The position numbers and the translations under genes are program-made. Below are positions 7,631 through 14,723 of a stretch of 16,498 nt of DNA, piece by piece; positions within the stretch are counted from its first letter, which is position 1; each line of letters begins with the position of its first letter. A model generated the notes under the pieces. The model was not told the origin of the DNA. It searched no databases and saw only the letters and a list, made by a program, of their open reading frames with translations. Origin of the DNA: Acidobacteriota bacterium (GTDB lineage Bacteria; Acidobacteriota; Holophagae; Thermotomaculales; Thermotomaculaceae); the NCBI GenBank assembly GCA_003650445.1, contig QMQE01000041.1:1-16498 (forward strand), read 5' to 3'.

Positions 7631-7912
7631 TTCTGTTAGAGAACTTTCAATCATTCCGATTATGCTCTCAAGCTTGGAAGCAAACTGCGGTTGATCCGCC
7701 TTCCGGCATTCCTTCATCAGTTTAAAATAGTCGTCCACAACCGTCATAGATGCCATCACCAGGAGGCGGTAAAAATCCACACTCCCGGTTGCTTCCGCTA
7801 ATTCCTTCATCCTGGATTCGAGCAAATGGGCCATTTCCTGCACGTAACTTTCATCATAGCGTGAGGAAATTTTGTATTCCTTACCATAAATTCGAAGGCT
7901 ATAAATTGCCAT
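7616..7912 (-). CDS. zapA: Cell division protein ZapA
   Basis: The 98-residue product matches ZapA, which binds and bundles FtsZ at the division ring. The N-terminal beta segment 'YSLRIYGKEYKISSRYDES' is followed by 'YVQEMAHLLESRMKEL'. A long helix then runs from 'VDFYRLLVMASMTVVDDYF' to the C-terminus, where the dimer and tetramer coiled coil forms. I take the ATG at 7912, which puts MAIYSLRIYG at the family N-terminus; an in-frame ATG at 7936 would add eight residues of WW-rich sequence within the upstream gene. It overlaps the zapB-like gene by 14 bp. Its TGA stop lies within the closing stem of 6S RNA. Confidence 0.9.
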   Translation of the reverse strand: MAIYSLRIYGKEYKISSRYDESYVQEMAHLLESRMKELAEATGSVDFYRLLVMASMTVVDDYFKLMKECRKADQPQFASKLESIIGMIESSLTEKRVL

Positions 7913-8129
7913 TTTCCCGTTCCACCAGCGTGTCAATTGAGTTAATAATCTTGCCTATACGGCTTTCAACTTCCTTTAAATGTGAGGGTTTTCCAAGAGC
8001 ACCCTCAAGCTCCATCTGCAATAATTCAACCTGCTTCTTCAGCTCGGTATTCTCTTCTTTGATTGTCTCATACTCCCGAAGCAACTGGGAAACTTTTTTT
8101 TCCAGCAGTTGAATCAGTCGATTCATCAT
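7899..8129 (-). CDS. zapB: Small coiled-coil protein, ZapB-like
   Basis: This 76-residue protein is predicted to be almost wholly helical, with leucine/isoleucine heptads through 'LIQLLEKKVSQLLREY', 'IKEENTELKKQVELLQMEL' and a second helix after 'GKPSHLKEVESRIGKI'. Size and composition resemble ZapB, the coiled-coil partner that ZapA recruits to the FtsZ ring. Coiled coils resemble each other, so the name rests mainly on its position directly before zapA. The start overlaps the pheT stop (ATGATGA; either of two tandem ATGs could be used). The stop lies inside zapA. This tight overlap indicates co-translation of pheT, this gene and zapA. Confidence 0.7.
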   Translation of the reverse strand: MMNRLIQLLEKKVSQLLREYETIKEENTELKKQVELLQMELEGALGKPSHLKEVESRIGKIINSIDTLVERENGNL

Positions 8130-10177
8130 CGAAGCACCGCTCCAAATTTATCAATAAACGCAGACACCATCTTCTGGTGCAGCTCGTTTACTTCTTCATT
8201 ATTCAGGGTCTGGTTGTCTGCCTGAAAAACAAAATTAATCGCAATGCTGACCTTTCCGGCCGGGACGCCTTTCCCTTCATAGCGGTCAAAAAGGCGAAAA
8301 TTTTTCAAATACGGCACATCCAGACTCTTCAAAAATGCTTCCATCTCATCATATCGGATTCGCCTGTCCAGCAGGAAAGCAGAGTCTCGCTGGGTCAACG
8401 GCATCATGCTGAATGGCTTAAAACGAACCGTCCGCTGCGTTTCCCCGACAAAATCGCTTAGATCCAGTTCCAGTGCGACCAGCGGATAATCGATGTCAAA
8501 GTGAGAAAGAACCTGGCCTGAAAGCTGGCCCAGATAACCAATTGTATGATTATTGAGAAGCAATGCTGCAGACTTGTCCGGATTAAAAGCAGCTGAATCG
8601 CATGCCCCGTAAGTAATGCGTGACATTCCAGAAACACTCTGCTCAAACCTATTCAACAGCCCTTTCATAGTGAACTCATCAGCTACAATTTCCCGCCCAT
8701 TCCATGCACGGGACTGAACCCCTTTTACCGCCACTGCCGCCATTGAAACTCTTTCATCTGCCTGGGCACCTTTCGGCAGATAAACCCGCCCTGCCTCAAA
8801 AAGCTTTAATGCCAGGTTTCCACGTTTCAAATTCAATGCAGCAACAGACATCAGCGTAGCCAGAACAGAAGTCCGCATAACGCTTGTATTTTCTCCCAGT
8901 GGATTTGAAATTCTAACCATATCCATCTTTTTCGGGAGGATAGCCAGATTGTCATCGGGGGAACAAAAAGAATAAGAAATCGCCTCGTAGAACCCCCCTG
9001 CTGAAAAAACAGACTCCACCTGATTGAAAATCAATTCCGACGGAGATGTCTCCCGGCCAGGGCTTTCCACACCTGGAAGGGTTGAAGGCATCCGGTTGTA
9101 CCCATAGATCCGGGCCACTTCCTCTATCAAATCAATCTCCCGGGTTACGTCCAGCCGGTTGGAAGGCACTTGCCAGATTGAGCCATCTTTCGTTCCCTGA
9201 ACTTTCGAAAATCCGAGACCTTCAAGGGTTTTTTCAACAAAGTCATTTTCGATTTCCACACCCAGAATTCGCTTGAGGCTATCGGATTTCAACAGGATTT
9301 CCGGAGCAGCAAAGGGCATCGGGAAAGCATCTATGGGCTTGGGAGCCACTTCACCGCCGGCAAACTGAGCCATCAGGTCTGCGGCCCGATTGGCCGCCTT
9401 CAAGGCAATTCCGATATCCGCTCCCCTCTCAAACCGATGAGAAGAATCCGTGTGAATCGCCAGACGCTTTGATGTTTTTCGAACACTGACCGGATTGAAC
9501 CAGGCAGACTCAATCACTACATCTGTTGTATCTTCACGTATCTCAGAATTCTCTCCGCCCATAATTCCAGCCAATGCCACCGGCCGTTCTCCGTCTGCAA
9601 TCACGAGATCTTCCGGTGTCAGCTTCCGTTCCACCCCGTCCAATGTCAACATTGTTTCACCGGCAACTGCCCGCCGAATTACAATCTGCTTTCCCTGTAG
9701 AAAACGACTGTCAAATGCATGGAGGGGATGCCCCAGCTCCCAGAGGACATAGTTGGTAATGTCCACCACATTGCTTATGGGTCGAATCCCGGCTTCCTGC
9801 AGAAGCTCCTGCATCCATTCGGGGGACGGCCCGATTTTTACATTTTTCACATAGCGGGCAACATAGCGGCCGCAGAGATCAGGTGCCTGAATTTCAACCG
9901 CAACATTTTCTTCCGTTACAGTTCCACTTTCAGTAAATGAGGGTTCCGGTATCGGAATCATATCCCCGTTCCCCGAAGTTGCAAGCTCCCGGGCAAGGCC
10001 CACGTAATTCATGGCATCCGGCCGATTTGTGGTGACATCAATATCCAGGACAATCGAATCACCGTCCCGGCGGATTTCATCAACCGTAAGGCCCTGATCC
10101 GTCAACACCTCCGCGATACCATCCGCATCCAGCTTTGTTTCAATATATTTTCTCAGCCAGTTTACACTGAAATCCAT
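8126..10177 (-). CDS. pheT: Phenylalanyl-tRNA synthetase beta subunit, short form
   Basis: The 683-residue protein is the non-catalytic beta chain of the (alpha-beta)2 PheRS that charges tRNA-Phe. It begins 'MDFSVNWLRKYIE' like other bacterial PheT proteins. It then passes within about 45 residues straight to 'DIDVTTNRPDAMNYVGLARE'. The N-terminal OB-fold tRNA-binding (EMAP-like) domain of the usual roughly 800-residue form is missing. The B3/B4 editing region ('CGRYVARYV...PISNVVDITNYV'), the B5 domain ('VPSNRLDVTREIDLIEEVAR'), the catalytic-like core and the C-terminal FDX-ACB domain ('TQRDSAFLLD' to 'INFVFQADNQTLNNEEVNE') are present. The ATG at 10177 follows AGAGGAAA, 22 bp after pheS. 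Confidence 0.95.
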   Translation of the reverse strand: MDFSVNWLRKYIETKLDADGIAEVLTDQGLTVDEIRRDGDSIVLDIDVTTNRPDAMNYVGLARELATSGNGDMIPIPEPSFTESGTVTEENVAVEIQAPDLCGRYVARYVKNVKIGPSPEWMQELLQEAGIRPISNVVDITNYVLWELGHPLHAFDSRFLQGKQIVIRRAVAGETMLTLDGVERKLTPEDLVIADGERPVALAGIMGGENSEIREDTTDVVIESAWFNPVSVRKTSKRLAIHTDSSHRFERGADIGIALKAANRAADLMAQFAGGEVAPKPIDAFPMPFAAPEILLKSDSLKRILGVEIENDFVEKTLEGLGFSKVQGTKDGSIWQVPSNRLDVTREIDLIEEVARIYGYNRMPSTLPGVESPGRETSPSELIFNQVESVFSAGGFYEAISYSFCSPDDNLAILPKKMDMVRISNPLGENTSVMRTSVLATLMSVAALNLKRGNLALKLFEAGRVYLPKGAQADERVSMAAVAVKGVQSRAWNGREIVADEFTMKGLLNRFEQSVSGMSRITYGACDSAAFNPDKSAALLLNNHTIGYLGQLSGQVLSHFDIDYPLVALELDLSDFVGETQRTVRFKPFSMMPLTQRDSAFLLDRRIRYDEMEAFLKSLDVPYLKNFRLFDRYEGKGVPAGKVSIAINFVFQADNQTLNNEEVNELHQKMVSAFIDKFGAVLR

Positions 10178-10199
10178 GGGTTTCCTCTTTGTTGAACCG

Positions 10200-11225
10200 T
10201 CAGTTAAATTGAGACAGAAATCTCAGGTCATTATCAAAAAACATCCGAATGTCGGAAATACCATATTTCAGCATTGCCACACGCTCCACTCCCAGGCCGA
10301 AAGCAAATCCGGAAACCGTTTCCGGGTCATAGCCGACATTCTGAAAAACAACCGGATCCACCATGCCGGCACCGAGGATTTCCAGCCAACCACTGTTCTT
10401 GCATACCCGGCAGCCTTTGCCGCCGCACATAATGCAGGTCACATCCACCTCGGCACTGGGCTCGGTAAACGGGAAATAGCTCGGCCGAAGCCGCATTTTC
10501 GTATCCGACCCAAAGAGTTTTTTAAGAAAATGCTCCAGTGTGCCTTTCAGATCCGTGAAAGTGATGTCCTCCCCCACAACAAGGCCTTCCACCTGGTGAA
10601 ACATGGGGGAATGGGTTATATCTGCATCCTTACGATACACACGGCCAGGCATAATTGCCTTGAACGGCGGTTTTTTCTCCTGCATCAGGTGGATTTGAAC
10701 ATTGGAAGTGTGAGTTCGAAGCACAACTTCATCAGAAACATAAAAGGTATCCTGCATATCCCGGGCCGGATGGTCTTTGGTAAGTCCCAGCGCTTCGAAG
10801 TTGTAGAAATCCGTTTCAATTTCCGACGCTCCGGCCACTTCGTAACCCATCCGCTCGAAAATACGTATCAAATCCCGGTTGACAATATTTAAAGGATGAA
10901 GAGAGCCCAGCTCAGGGGCAATTCCGGGAAGTGTCAGGTCAATGCCATCTTCCTTTGAGGAAGAAACGTTGGATTTCAGGGCTTCGAGCTTTTCAGAAAG
11001 TCCCGCTTCAACCGCCTGCTTCAGCCGGTTCACAGCCTGGCCCAATTCCGGACGCAATTCCTTCGGTGCCGAACGCAAATCCGTCAACAGGTCCTTTATA
11101 ATTCCCCGTTTTCTTCCCAGATAATGATTTCGCAGCTCTTCCAGGCCTTTCAGGCCTTCTACCTGGCCCAATGCCTGGTTGAAGGCATCCCTGATTCCCT
11201 GAATCTGTGCCTTCAGGTCACTCAT
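10200..11225 (-). CDS. pheS: Phenylalanyl-tRNA synthetase alpha subunit
   Basis: The 341-residue class II synthetase chain activates phenylalanine and transfers it to tRNA-Phe together with PheT. It has an N-terminal coiled-coil arm (residues 1-85), then the catalytic domain with 'HPARDMQDTFYV', 'LRTHTSNVQ', 'HSPMFHQVEGL', 'YFPFTEPSAEVD', 'GAGMVDP' and motif 3 'GFAFGLGVERVAML'. A four-cysteine stretch, 'CIMCGGKGCRVC', may bind zinc, as in several bacterial PheS proteins. The ATG at 11225 is 10 bp after the rplT stop. No clear ribosome-binding site precedes it, so coupling to rplT translation is possible. Length is typical. Confidence 0.97.
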   Translation of the reverse strand: MSDLKAQIQGIRDAFNQALGQVEGLKGLEELRNHYLGRKRGIIKDLLTDLRSAPKELRPELGQAVNRLKQAVEAGLSEKLEALKSNVSSSKEDGIDLTLPGIAPELGSLHPLNIVNRDLIRIFERMGYEVAGASEIETDFYNFEALGLTKDHPARDMQDTFYVSDEVVLRTHTSNVQIHLMQEKKPPFKAIMPGRVYRKDADITHSPMFHQVEGLVVGEDITFTDLKGTLEHFLKKLFGSDTKMRLRPSYFPFTEPSAEVDVTCIMCGGKGCRVCKNSGWLEILGAGMVDPVVFQNVGYDPETVSGFAFGLGVERVAMLKYGISDIRMFFDNDLRFLSQFN

Positions 11226-11235
11226 TTGCGTCGAC

Positions 11236-11592
11236 TTAACTCAGGGCGTTTTTGGCCTTGGTTGCCAGCTCGGCAAATGCCTCCGGATTGGAAACCGCCA
11301 GTTCGGCAAGAACCTTGCGATCCAATTCAATCCCGGCCTGCTTCAGGCCATTCATGAAGGTGCTGTACTTCAAGTCGTGAAGCCTTGCAGCGGCATTGAT
11401 CCGCACAATCCAGAGAGACCGGAAATCCCGTTTCTTCCTGCGACGGTCCCGATAGGAAAATGCCAATGCCCTTTCCACGGATTCTTTCGCAGTACGATAC
11501 AGCTTACTCCGGCCACCGTAATAGCCCTTTGCCAGCTTTAAAATCTTCTTTCTTCTGTCTTTTCTCTTGGTTCCTCTTTTTACGCGTGTCAT
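11236..11592 (-). CDS. rplT: 50S ribosomal protein L20
   Basis: The 118-residue basic protein matches bL20, which binds 23S rRNA early in 50S assembly. Signatures are 'MTRVKRGTKRKDRRKKILKL', 'AKGYYGGRSKLYRTAKE', 'YRDRRRKKRDFRSLWIVRIN' and 'AGIELDRKVLAELA'. The ATG at 11592 has AGGAGAAG nearby. It follows rpmI after 46 bp and precedes pheS after 10 bp, the widespread infC-rpmI-rplT-pheST order. L20 represses this operon in several bacteria; no structured leader is visible here in the short infC 5' region, so such control cannot be shown. Confidence 0.98.
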   Translation of the reverse strand: MTRVKRGTKRKDRRKKILKLAKGYYGGRSKLYRTAKESVERALAFSYRDRRRKKRDFRSLWIVRINAAARLHDLKYSTFMNGLKQAGIELDRKVLAELAVSNPEAFAELATKAKNALS

Positions 11593-11638
11593 ATCTCTTC
11601 TCCTGCTTTACGTCAAAAAACAATGAAATTCAGATGCC

Positions 11639-11836
11639 TCAGCCGTAAGGCAGCATCTTCTTCAGCACCACGGTATCTCCGGCAGAAGCCAGAAAACCCT
11701 TTCGAAGGTTCCGTTTCCGCTTCTTGGACTTCTTGGTCAAAATGTGGCTTTTATTGGCATGGTTCAGAACAATTTTGCCACCGCCGGTCGTCTTGGTTCG
11801 CTTTGCTGCACCTCTATGGCTTTTCAGTTTCGGCAT
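11639..11836 (-). CDS. rpmI: 50S ribosomal protein L35
   Basis: The 65-residue, highly basic protein matches bL35: 'MPKLKSHRGAAKRTKTTGGG' at the start, 'KSHILTKKSKKRKRNLRKG' in the middle and 'VVLKKMLPYG' at the end. Length and conserved termini are canonical. The ATG at 11836 follows GGAGGAAG. It sits between infC (40-bp gap) and rplT. Confidence 0.98.
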   Translation of the reverse strand: MPKLKSHRGAAKRTKTTGGGKIVLNHANKSHILTKKSKKRKRNLRKGFLASAGDTVVLKKMLPYG

Positions 11837-11876
11837 ACTTCCTCCAAAATTCGGTAATAGACTTATCTATCTCGTG

Positions 11877-12437
11877 TCAATTTTTCCCGGAAGGCTTTGG
11901 TACAAAAATCTGCACCATGTGAATCCCTTCAAATGAGGGCCCTTTATCCGGGTATCCATACTCTTCCAAATCGGCTTTCAGCCGCTGGAGAATTGCAAAT
12001 CCCTTGTCCTTGTGCGCCAGCTCCCGGCCCCGGAAACGAACCGTAACCTTCACCCTGTCTCCTGCTTCCAGAAAACGGATAACATGTTTTTTCTTGAAGT
12101 TGTAATCATGATCGTCAATCATGGGACGAAACTTCATTTCCTTCACCTGGATGCGCTTTTGTTTCTTCTTCGCCTGCTGGGCCCGTTTCTGTTCAGTGTA
12201 CAGGTATTTCCCGTAGTCCATGATCCGACAGACCGGTGGCTTTCCGTTAGGGGCTACCTCAACCAGGTCCAGCCCTTTCCCCTGTGCAATTTTAAGTGCT
12301 TCGTCCAGGCTCAGGATTCCAAGCTGTTCGCCGTCCTCCGAAACCACCCGAAGTTCTTTCTCCCGAATGTTTTCATTTATCCGGGTTCCACCTTGCTTGC
12401 CGTTACCCCTTGAATTTTTACTAACTGAGCGGTTAAT
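11877..12437 (-). CDS. infC: Translation initiation factor IF-3, probable AUU start
   Basis: This is about 186 residues. IF3 binds the 30S subunit, keeps subunits apart and checks start-codon and initiator tRNA pairing. Both domains are present: the N-domain with 'RINENIREKELRV', 'GEQLGILSLDEALKIAQ' and 'DLVEVAPNGKPPVCRIMDYG', and a basic linker with 'YTEQKRAQQAKKKQK'. The C-domain then has 'VKEMKFRPMIDDHDY', 'VKVTVRFRGRELAH' and 'GIHMVQIFVPK'. There is no in-frame ATG before the conserved region. A GTG at 12443 is only one base after the GGGGAGG ribosome-binding site (12445-12451). The ATT at 12437 sits seven bases after it, the normal distance, so AUU is preferred, as in other infC genes. 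A strong promoter lies 32 bp upstream. Confidence 0.95.
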   Translation of the reverse strand: MNRSVSKNSRGNGKQGGTRINENIREKELRVVSEDGEQLGILSLDEALKIAQGKGLDLVEVAPNGKPPVCRIMDYGKYLYTEQKRAQQAKKKQKRIQVKEMKFRPMIDDHDYNFKKKHVIRFLEAGDRVKVTVRFRGRELAHKDKGFAILQRLKADLEEYGYPDKGPSFEGIHMVQIFVPKPSGKN

Positions 12438-12468
12438 AGACACACCTCCCCAATAAAGTCAGTGTTTC

Positions 12469-12497
12469 ACTATAGACGGAACATTCCATAATGTCAA
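12469..12497 (-). promoter_or_regulatory. Near-consensus sigma-70 promoter of infC operon
   Basis: On the minus strand there is a perfect TTGACA (12492-12497), a 17-bp spacer and TATAGT (12469-12474), five of six matches to TATAAT. Transcription would start near 12462, leaving a leader of about 25 nt before the infC start. The -35 box overlaps the thrS stop codon. This allows infC-rpmI-rplT-pheST to be transcribed separately from thrS. Confidence 0.85.
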
Positions 12498-14434
12498 GCC
12501 AAATCCAATGATTTTGACGCAACAAGTGCAGTTGCTTTCTGAATAAATTCATCAACCGGAACAGCTCCTTCGTCTCCTTTCCCACGCACACGGACCGAGA
12601 CAGTTTCATCCTCGGCCTCTTTCTTGCCAATAATCAGCATATAGGGCACTTTCTGAAGCTGGGCTTCCCGAATCTTGTACCCCATTTTCTCACTGCGATC
12701 GTCAATGGAAACCCGAATTCCCGCAGCCATCAGTTTATCCGAAACTTCTCTGGCGTAAGGGACATTATCATCGGTAATGGGGATAATCGCGGCCTGAACC
12801 GGTGCCAGCCACAGGGGGAAAGCCCCGGCATATTGCTCCACCAGCATCCCGAAAAAACGCTCCCATGAACCGAAAATCGCCCGATGAATCATGAACGGTG
12901 TGTGTTCCGCCCCGTCTGAGCCCACATAGCTCATTCCAAAACGCCGAGGCAGGTTGAAATCGAACTGAATTGTTGTCGCCTGCCATTTACGGCCCAGACA
13001 ATCATAGAGTTTGACATCAATCTTGGGGCCGTAGAAAACTGCCTCTCCTTCCATGCGTTCAAAGGCAATTTCCTTCTTTGTCAGCGCCTGAATCAAGGCG
13101 TCTTCCGCCATGTCCCATTCCCCATCTGTCCCGGCATACTTCTGCTTATTCTGGCTGTCCCGGACTGACAATTCAAACTTATATTTCTCAAACCCGAACA
13201 CCTTGTAAATATCCAGAGCCAGGTCAATGAGCTTTTCAATTTCGCCGTGAACCTGTTCCGGCGTACAGATAATATGAGCATCGTCCTGGGTAAAGCCCCG
13301 TACCCGGAGCATCCCGTGGAGAGCACCGCTCTTCTCATAGCGGTAGACTGTCCCATTCTCAGCATACTTAATGGGCAATTCCCGATAGGAGCGGCGTTTA
13401 TTTTTGTAAATCATCACGTGGAACGGACAGTTCATCGGCTTGACAATGTACTCCTCATCATCAATGGACAGACTGTACATGTTTTCCCGATAGAAGTCAT
13501 AATGGCCCGAGGTTTTCCATAGCTCGCTCCGTGCAAGATGAGGTGAAATCACCCACTGATACCCACGCTTGATAAGCTCATTGTACAGATAGTCCTCAAT
13601 CTGCTTGCGAATGGTGACCCCTTTGGGATACCAGAATACAAAGCCGCCCCCGACTTTCTCTTCAAAGGCAAACAACTCCAGATCCTTCCCGAGGCGCCGG
13701 TGATCGCGCTTCTTTGCTTCTTCAAGCATCATCAGATGTTCTTCCAGCTGCGCCTTCTTGAAAAAAGAAGTTCCATAAATTCGCTGGAGCATCTTATTTT
13801 TCTCATCACCATGCCAATAGGCCCCGGCAATTGTCAGAAGTTTGAATGCTTTGATAAAGGAAGTATTGGGCAAGTGCGGCCCCCGGCACAGGTCCACCCA
13901 CTCACCCTGACGGTAGCAGGTTATCGTTTCCCCTGCGGGAAGCTCTTTGATAATTTCCACCTTGTACTCTTCTCCCATCTCATCAAACATCTTCAGCGCG
14001 GCTTCCCGTGTAACCTCTTCCCTCAGAATCTCCAGCTTCTCTTTGGCGATTTTCTTCATCTCGCCCTCAATCCTCACCAGATCCTCCGGAGTGAATGGGG
14101 TTTCTCTGTCAAAGTCATAATAAAACCCGTCCTCGATCACCGGGCCGATGGTAACTTTTGTCTCCGGAAAAATCCGTTGCACCGCCTGTGCCATCAGATG
14201 AGCTGTGGAATGGCGAAGTACTTCCAGCGAATCGGGAGATTTTTCCGTGAGGATCTCAAGTGAACCACTCTCAGTAAGTGGCCGGGTCATATCAATCAGC
14301 TTGTCATTGAATCTGGCCGCCACAGCCATCCGGGCCAGCCCGGAAGAAATGCCGGCAGCCACGTCCATCGGAGACGTACCTTTATCAATATCAAGGACAT
14401 TTCCGTCCGGAAGCGTAACACGAATCTTGTCCAT
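12494..14434 (-). CDS. thrS: Threonyl-tRNA synthetase
   Basis: The 646-residue class II synthetase charges tRNA-Thr and edits misacylated serine. The N-terminal TGS domain spans residues 1-62. The editing domain has 'HSTAHLMAQ' (His75, His79) and 'YRQGEWVDLCRGPHLPNTS' (Cys near 182). The catalytic core shows 'KPMNCPFHVMIYK' with the zinc-binding Cys, 'RVRGFTQDDAHIIC' and motif 3 'HRAIFGSWERF'. The anticodon-binding domain ends the protein ('PITDDNVPYAREV', 'SEKMGYKIREAQ'). Length is standard. The ATG at 14434 follows GAGGGG six bases upstream. The gene starts 37 bp after tRNA-Val with no promoter seen between, so it is probably made from the tRNA-Val promoter. No T-box-like leader is present. 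Confidence 0.97.
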   Translation of the reverse strand: MDKIRVTLPDGNVLDIDKGTSPMDVAAGISSGLARMAVAARFNDKLIDMTRPLTESGSLEILTEKSPDSLEVLRHSTAHLMAQAVQRIFPETKVTIGPVIEDGFYYDFDRETPFTPEDLVRIEGEMKKIAKEKLEILREEVTREAALKMFDEMGEEYKVEIIKELPAGETITCYRQGEWVDLCRGPHLPNTSFIKAFKLLTIAGAYWHGDEKNKMLQRIYGTSFFKKAQLEEHLMMLEEAKKRDHRRLGKDLELFAFEEKVGGGFVFWYPKGVTIRKQIEDYLYNELIKRGYQWVISPHLARSELWKTSGHYDFYRENMYSLSIDDEEYIVKPMNCPFHVMIYKNKRRSYRELPIKYAENGTVYRYEKSGALHGMLRVRGFTQDDAHIICTPEQVHGEIEKLIDLALDIYKVFGFEKYKFELSVRDSQNKQKYAGTDGEWDMAEDALIQALTKKEIAFERMEGEAVFYGPKIDVKLYDCLGRKWQATTIQFDFNLPRRFGMSYVGSDGAEHTPFMIHRAIFGSWERFFGMLVEQYAGAFPLWLAPVQAAIIPITDDNVPYAREVSDKLMAAGIRVSIDDRSEKMGYKIREAQLQKVPYMLIIGKKEAEDETVSVRVRGKGDEGAVPVDEFIQKATALVASKSLDLA

Positions 14435-14471
14435 GGCGTTCCCCTCTGTGTTGGGTGGTTCATAAAAAAAA

Positions 14472-14546
14472 TGGTAGGCACGGGCGGTATCGAACCGCCG
14501 ACCCCTTCCGCGTCAGGGAAGTGCTCTCCCACTGAGCTACGTGCCT
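14472..14546 (-). tRNA. tRNA-Val (anticodon GAC)
   Basis: The minus strand gives a 75-nt cloverleaf: acceptor AGGCACG/CGTGCCT, D stem GCTC/GAGC, anticodon stem CTTCC/GGAAG with loop CTGACGC, T stem GGCGG/CCGCC with loop TTCGATA, and an encoded ACCA end. The anticodon is GAC, reading GUC and GUU valine codons. Eight T follow the CCA directly, then the thrS ribosome-binding region begins. The tRNA and thrS probably share a primary transcript that is cut at the CCA end. Confidence 0.96.
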
Positions 14547-14558
14547 CCACTGCCAGAG

Positions 14559-14587
14559 AAAATACCAGACCTTCCCCGGTGTGTCAA
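14559..14587 (-). promoter_or_regulatory. sigma-70 type promoter of tRNA-Val and probably thrS
   Basis: On the minus strand there is a perfect TTGACA (14582-14587), a 17-bp spacer and TATTTT (14559-14564). The expected start, near 14552, is only about six bases before the tRNA 5' end. It is the only convincing promoter upstream of thrS. Confidence 0.75.
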
Positions 14588-14658
14588 TAAGAATCAATGT
14601 TGGAGTTTGGGTGGGAGTAAGAAAAAAGAGAATGGAATTATTCTGATCCGAAAAGACC

Positions 14659-14698
14659 GGGAAAAGGAGGAACACGCCTATTCCCCGAAATTTTTCCC
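14659..14698 (-). other. Inverted repeat downstream of the lipoprotein gene
   Basis: GGGAAAA (14659-14665) and TTTTCCC (14692-14698) form a seven-pair stem, with GGAA/TTCC pairing inside. It lies 26 bp after the lipoprotein stop codon and might end or stabilise that transcript. No T run follows, so an intrinsic terminator is not supported. Confidence 0.25.
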
Positions 14699-14723
14699 TG
14701 CTATCACAGAATCACTCAAAAGG

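Noticed and set aside
10176..10892. Plus-strand open frame of 238 codons opposite pheS
   Set aside because: It is antisense to the conserved PheS catalytic domain with no recognisable protein features.
11837..11876. TTGACA just after infC as a separate promoter for rpmI
   Set aside because: The nearest -10-like hexamer is a poor match with a 15-bp spacer, so an internal promoter is not supported.
12441..12443. GTG as start codon of infC
   Set aside because: It is only one base from the GGAGG motif; the ATT two codons later has the correct seven-base spacing and fits known infC practice.
13700..14263. Plus-strand open frame of 187 codons opposite thrS
   Set aside because: It is antisense to the editing domain of ThrRS; no independent evidence of coding.
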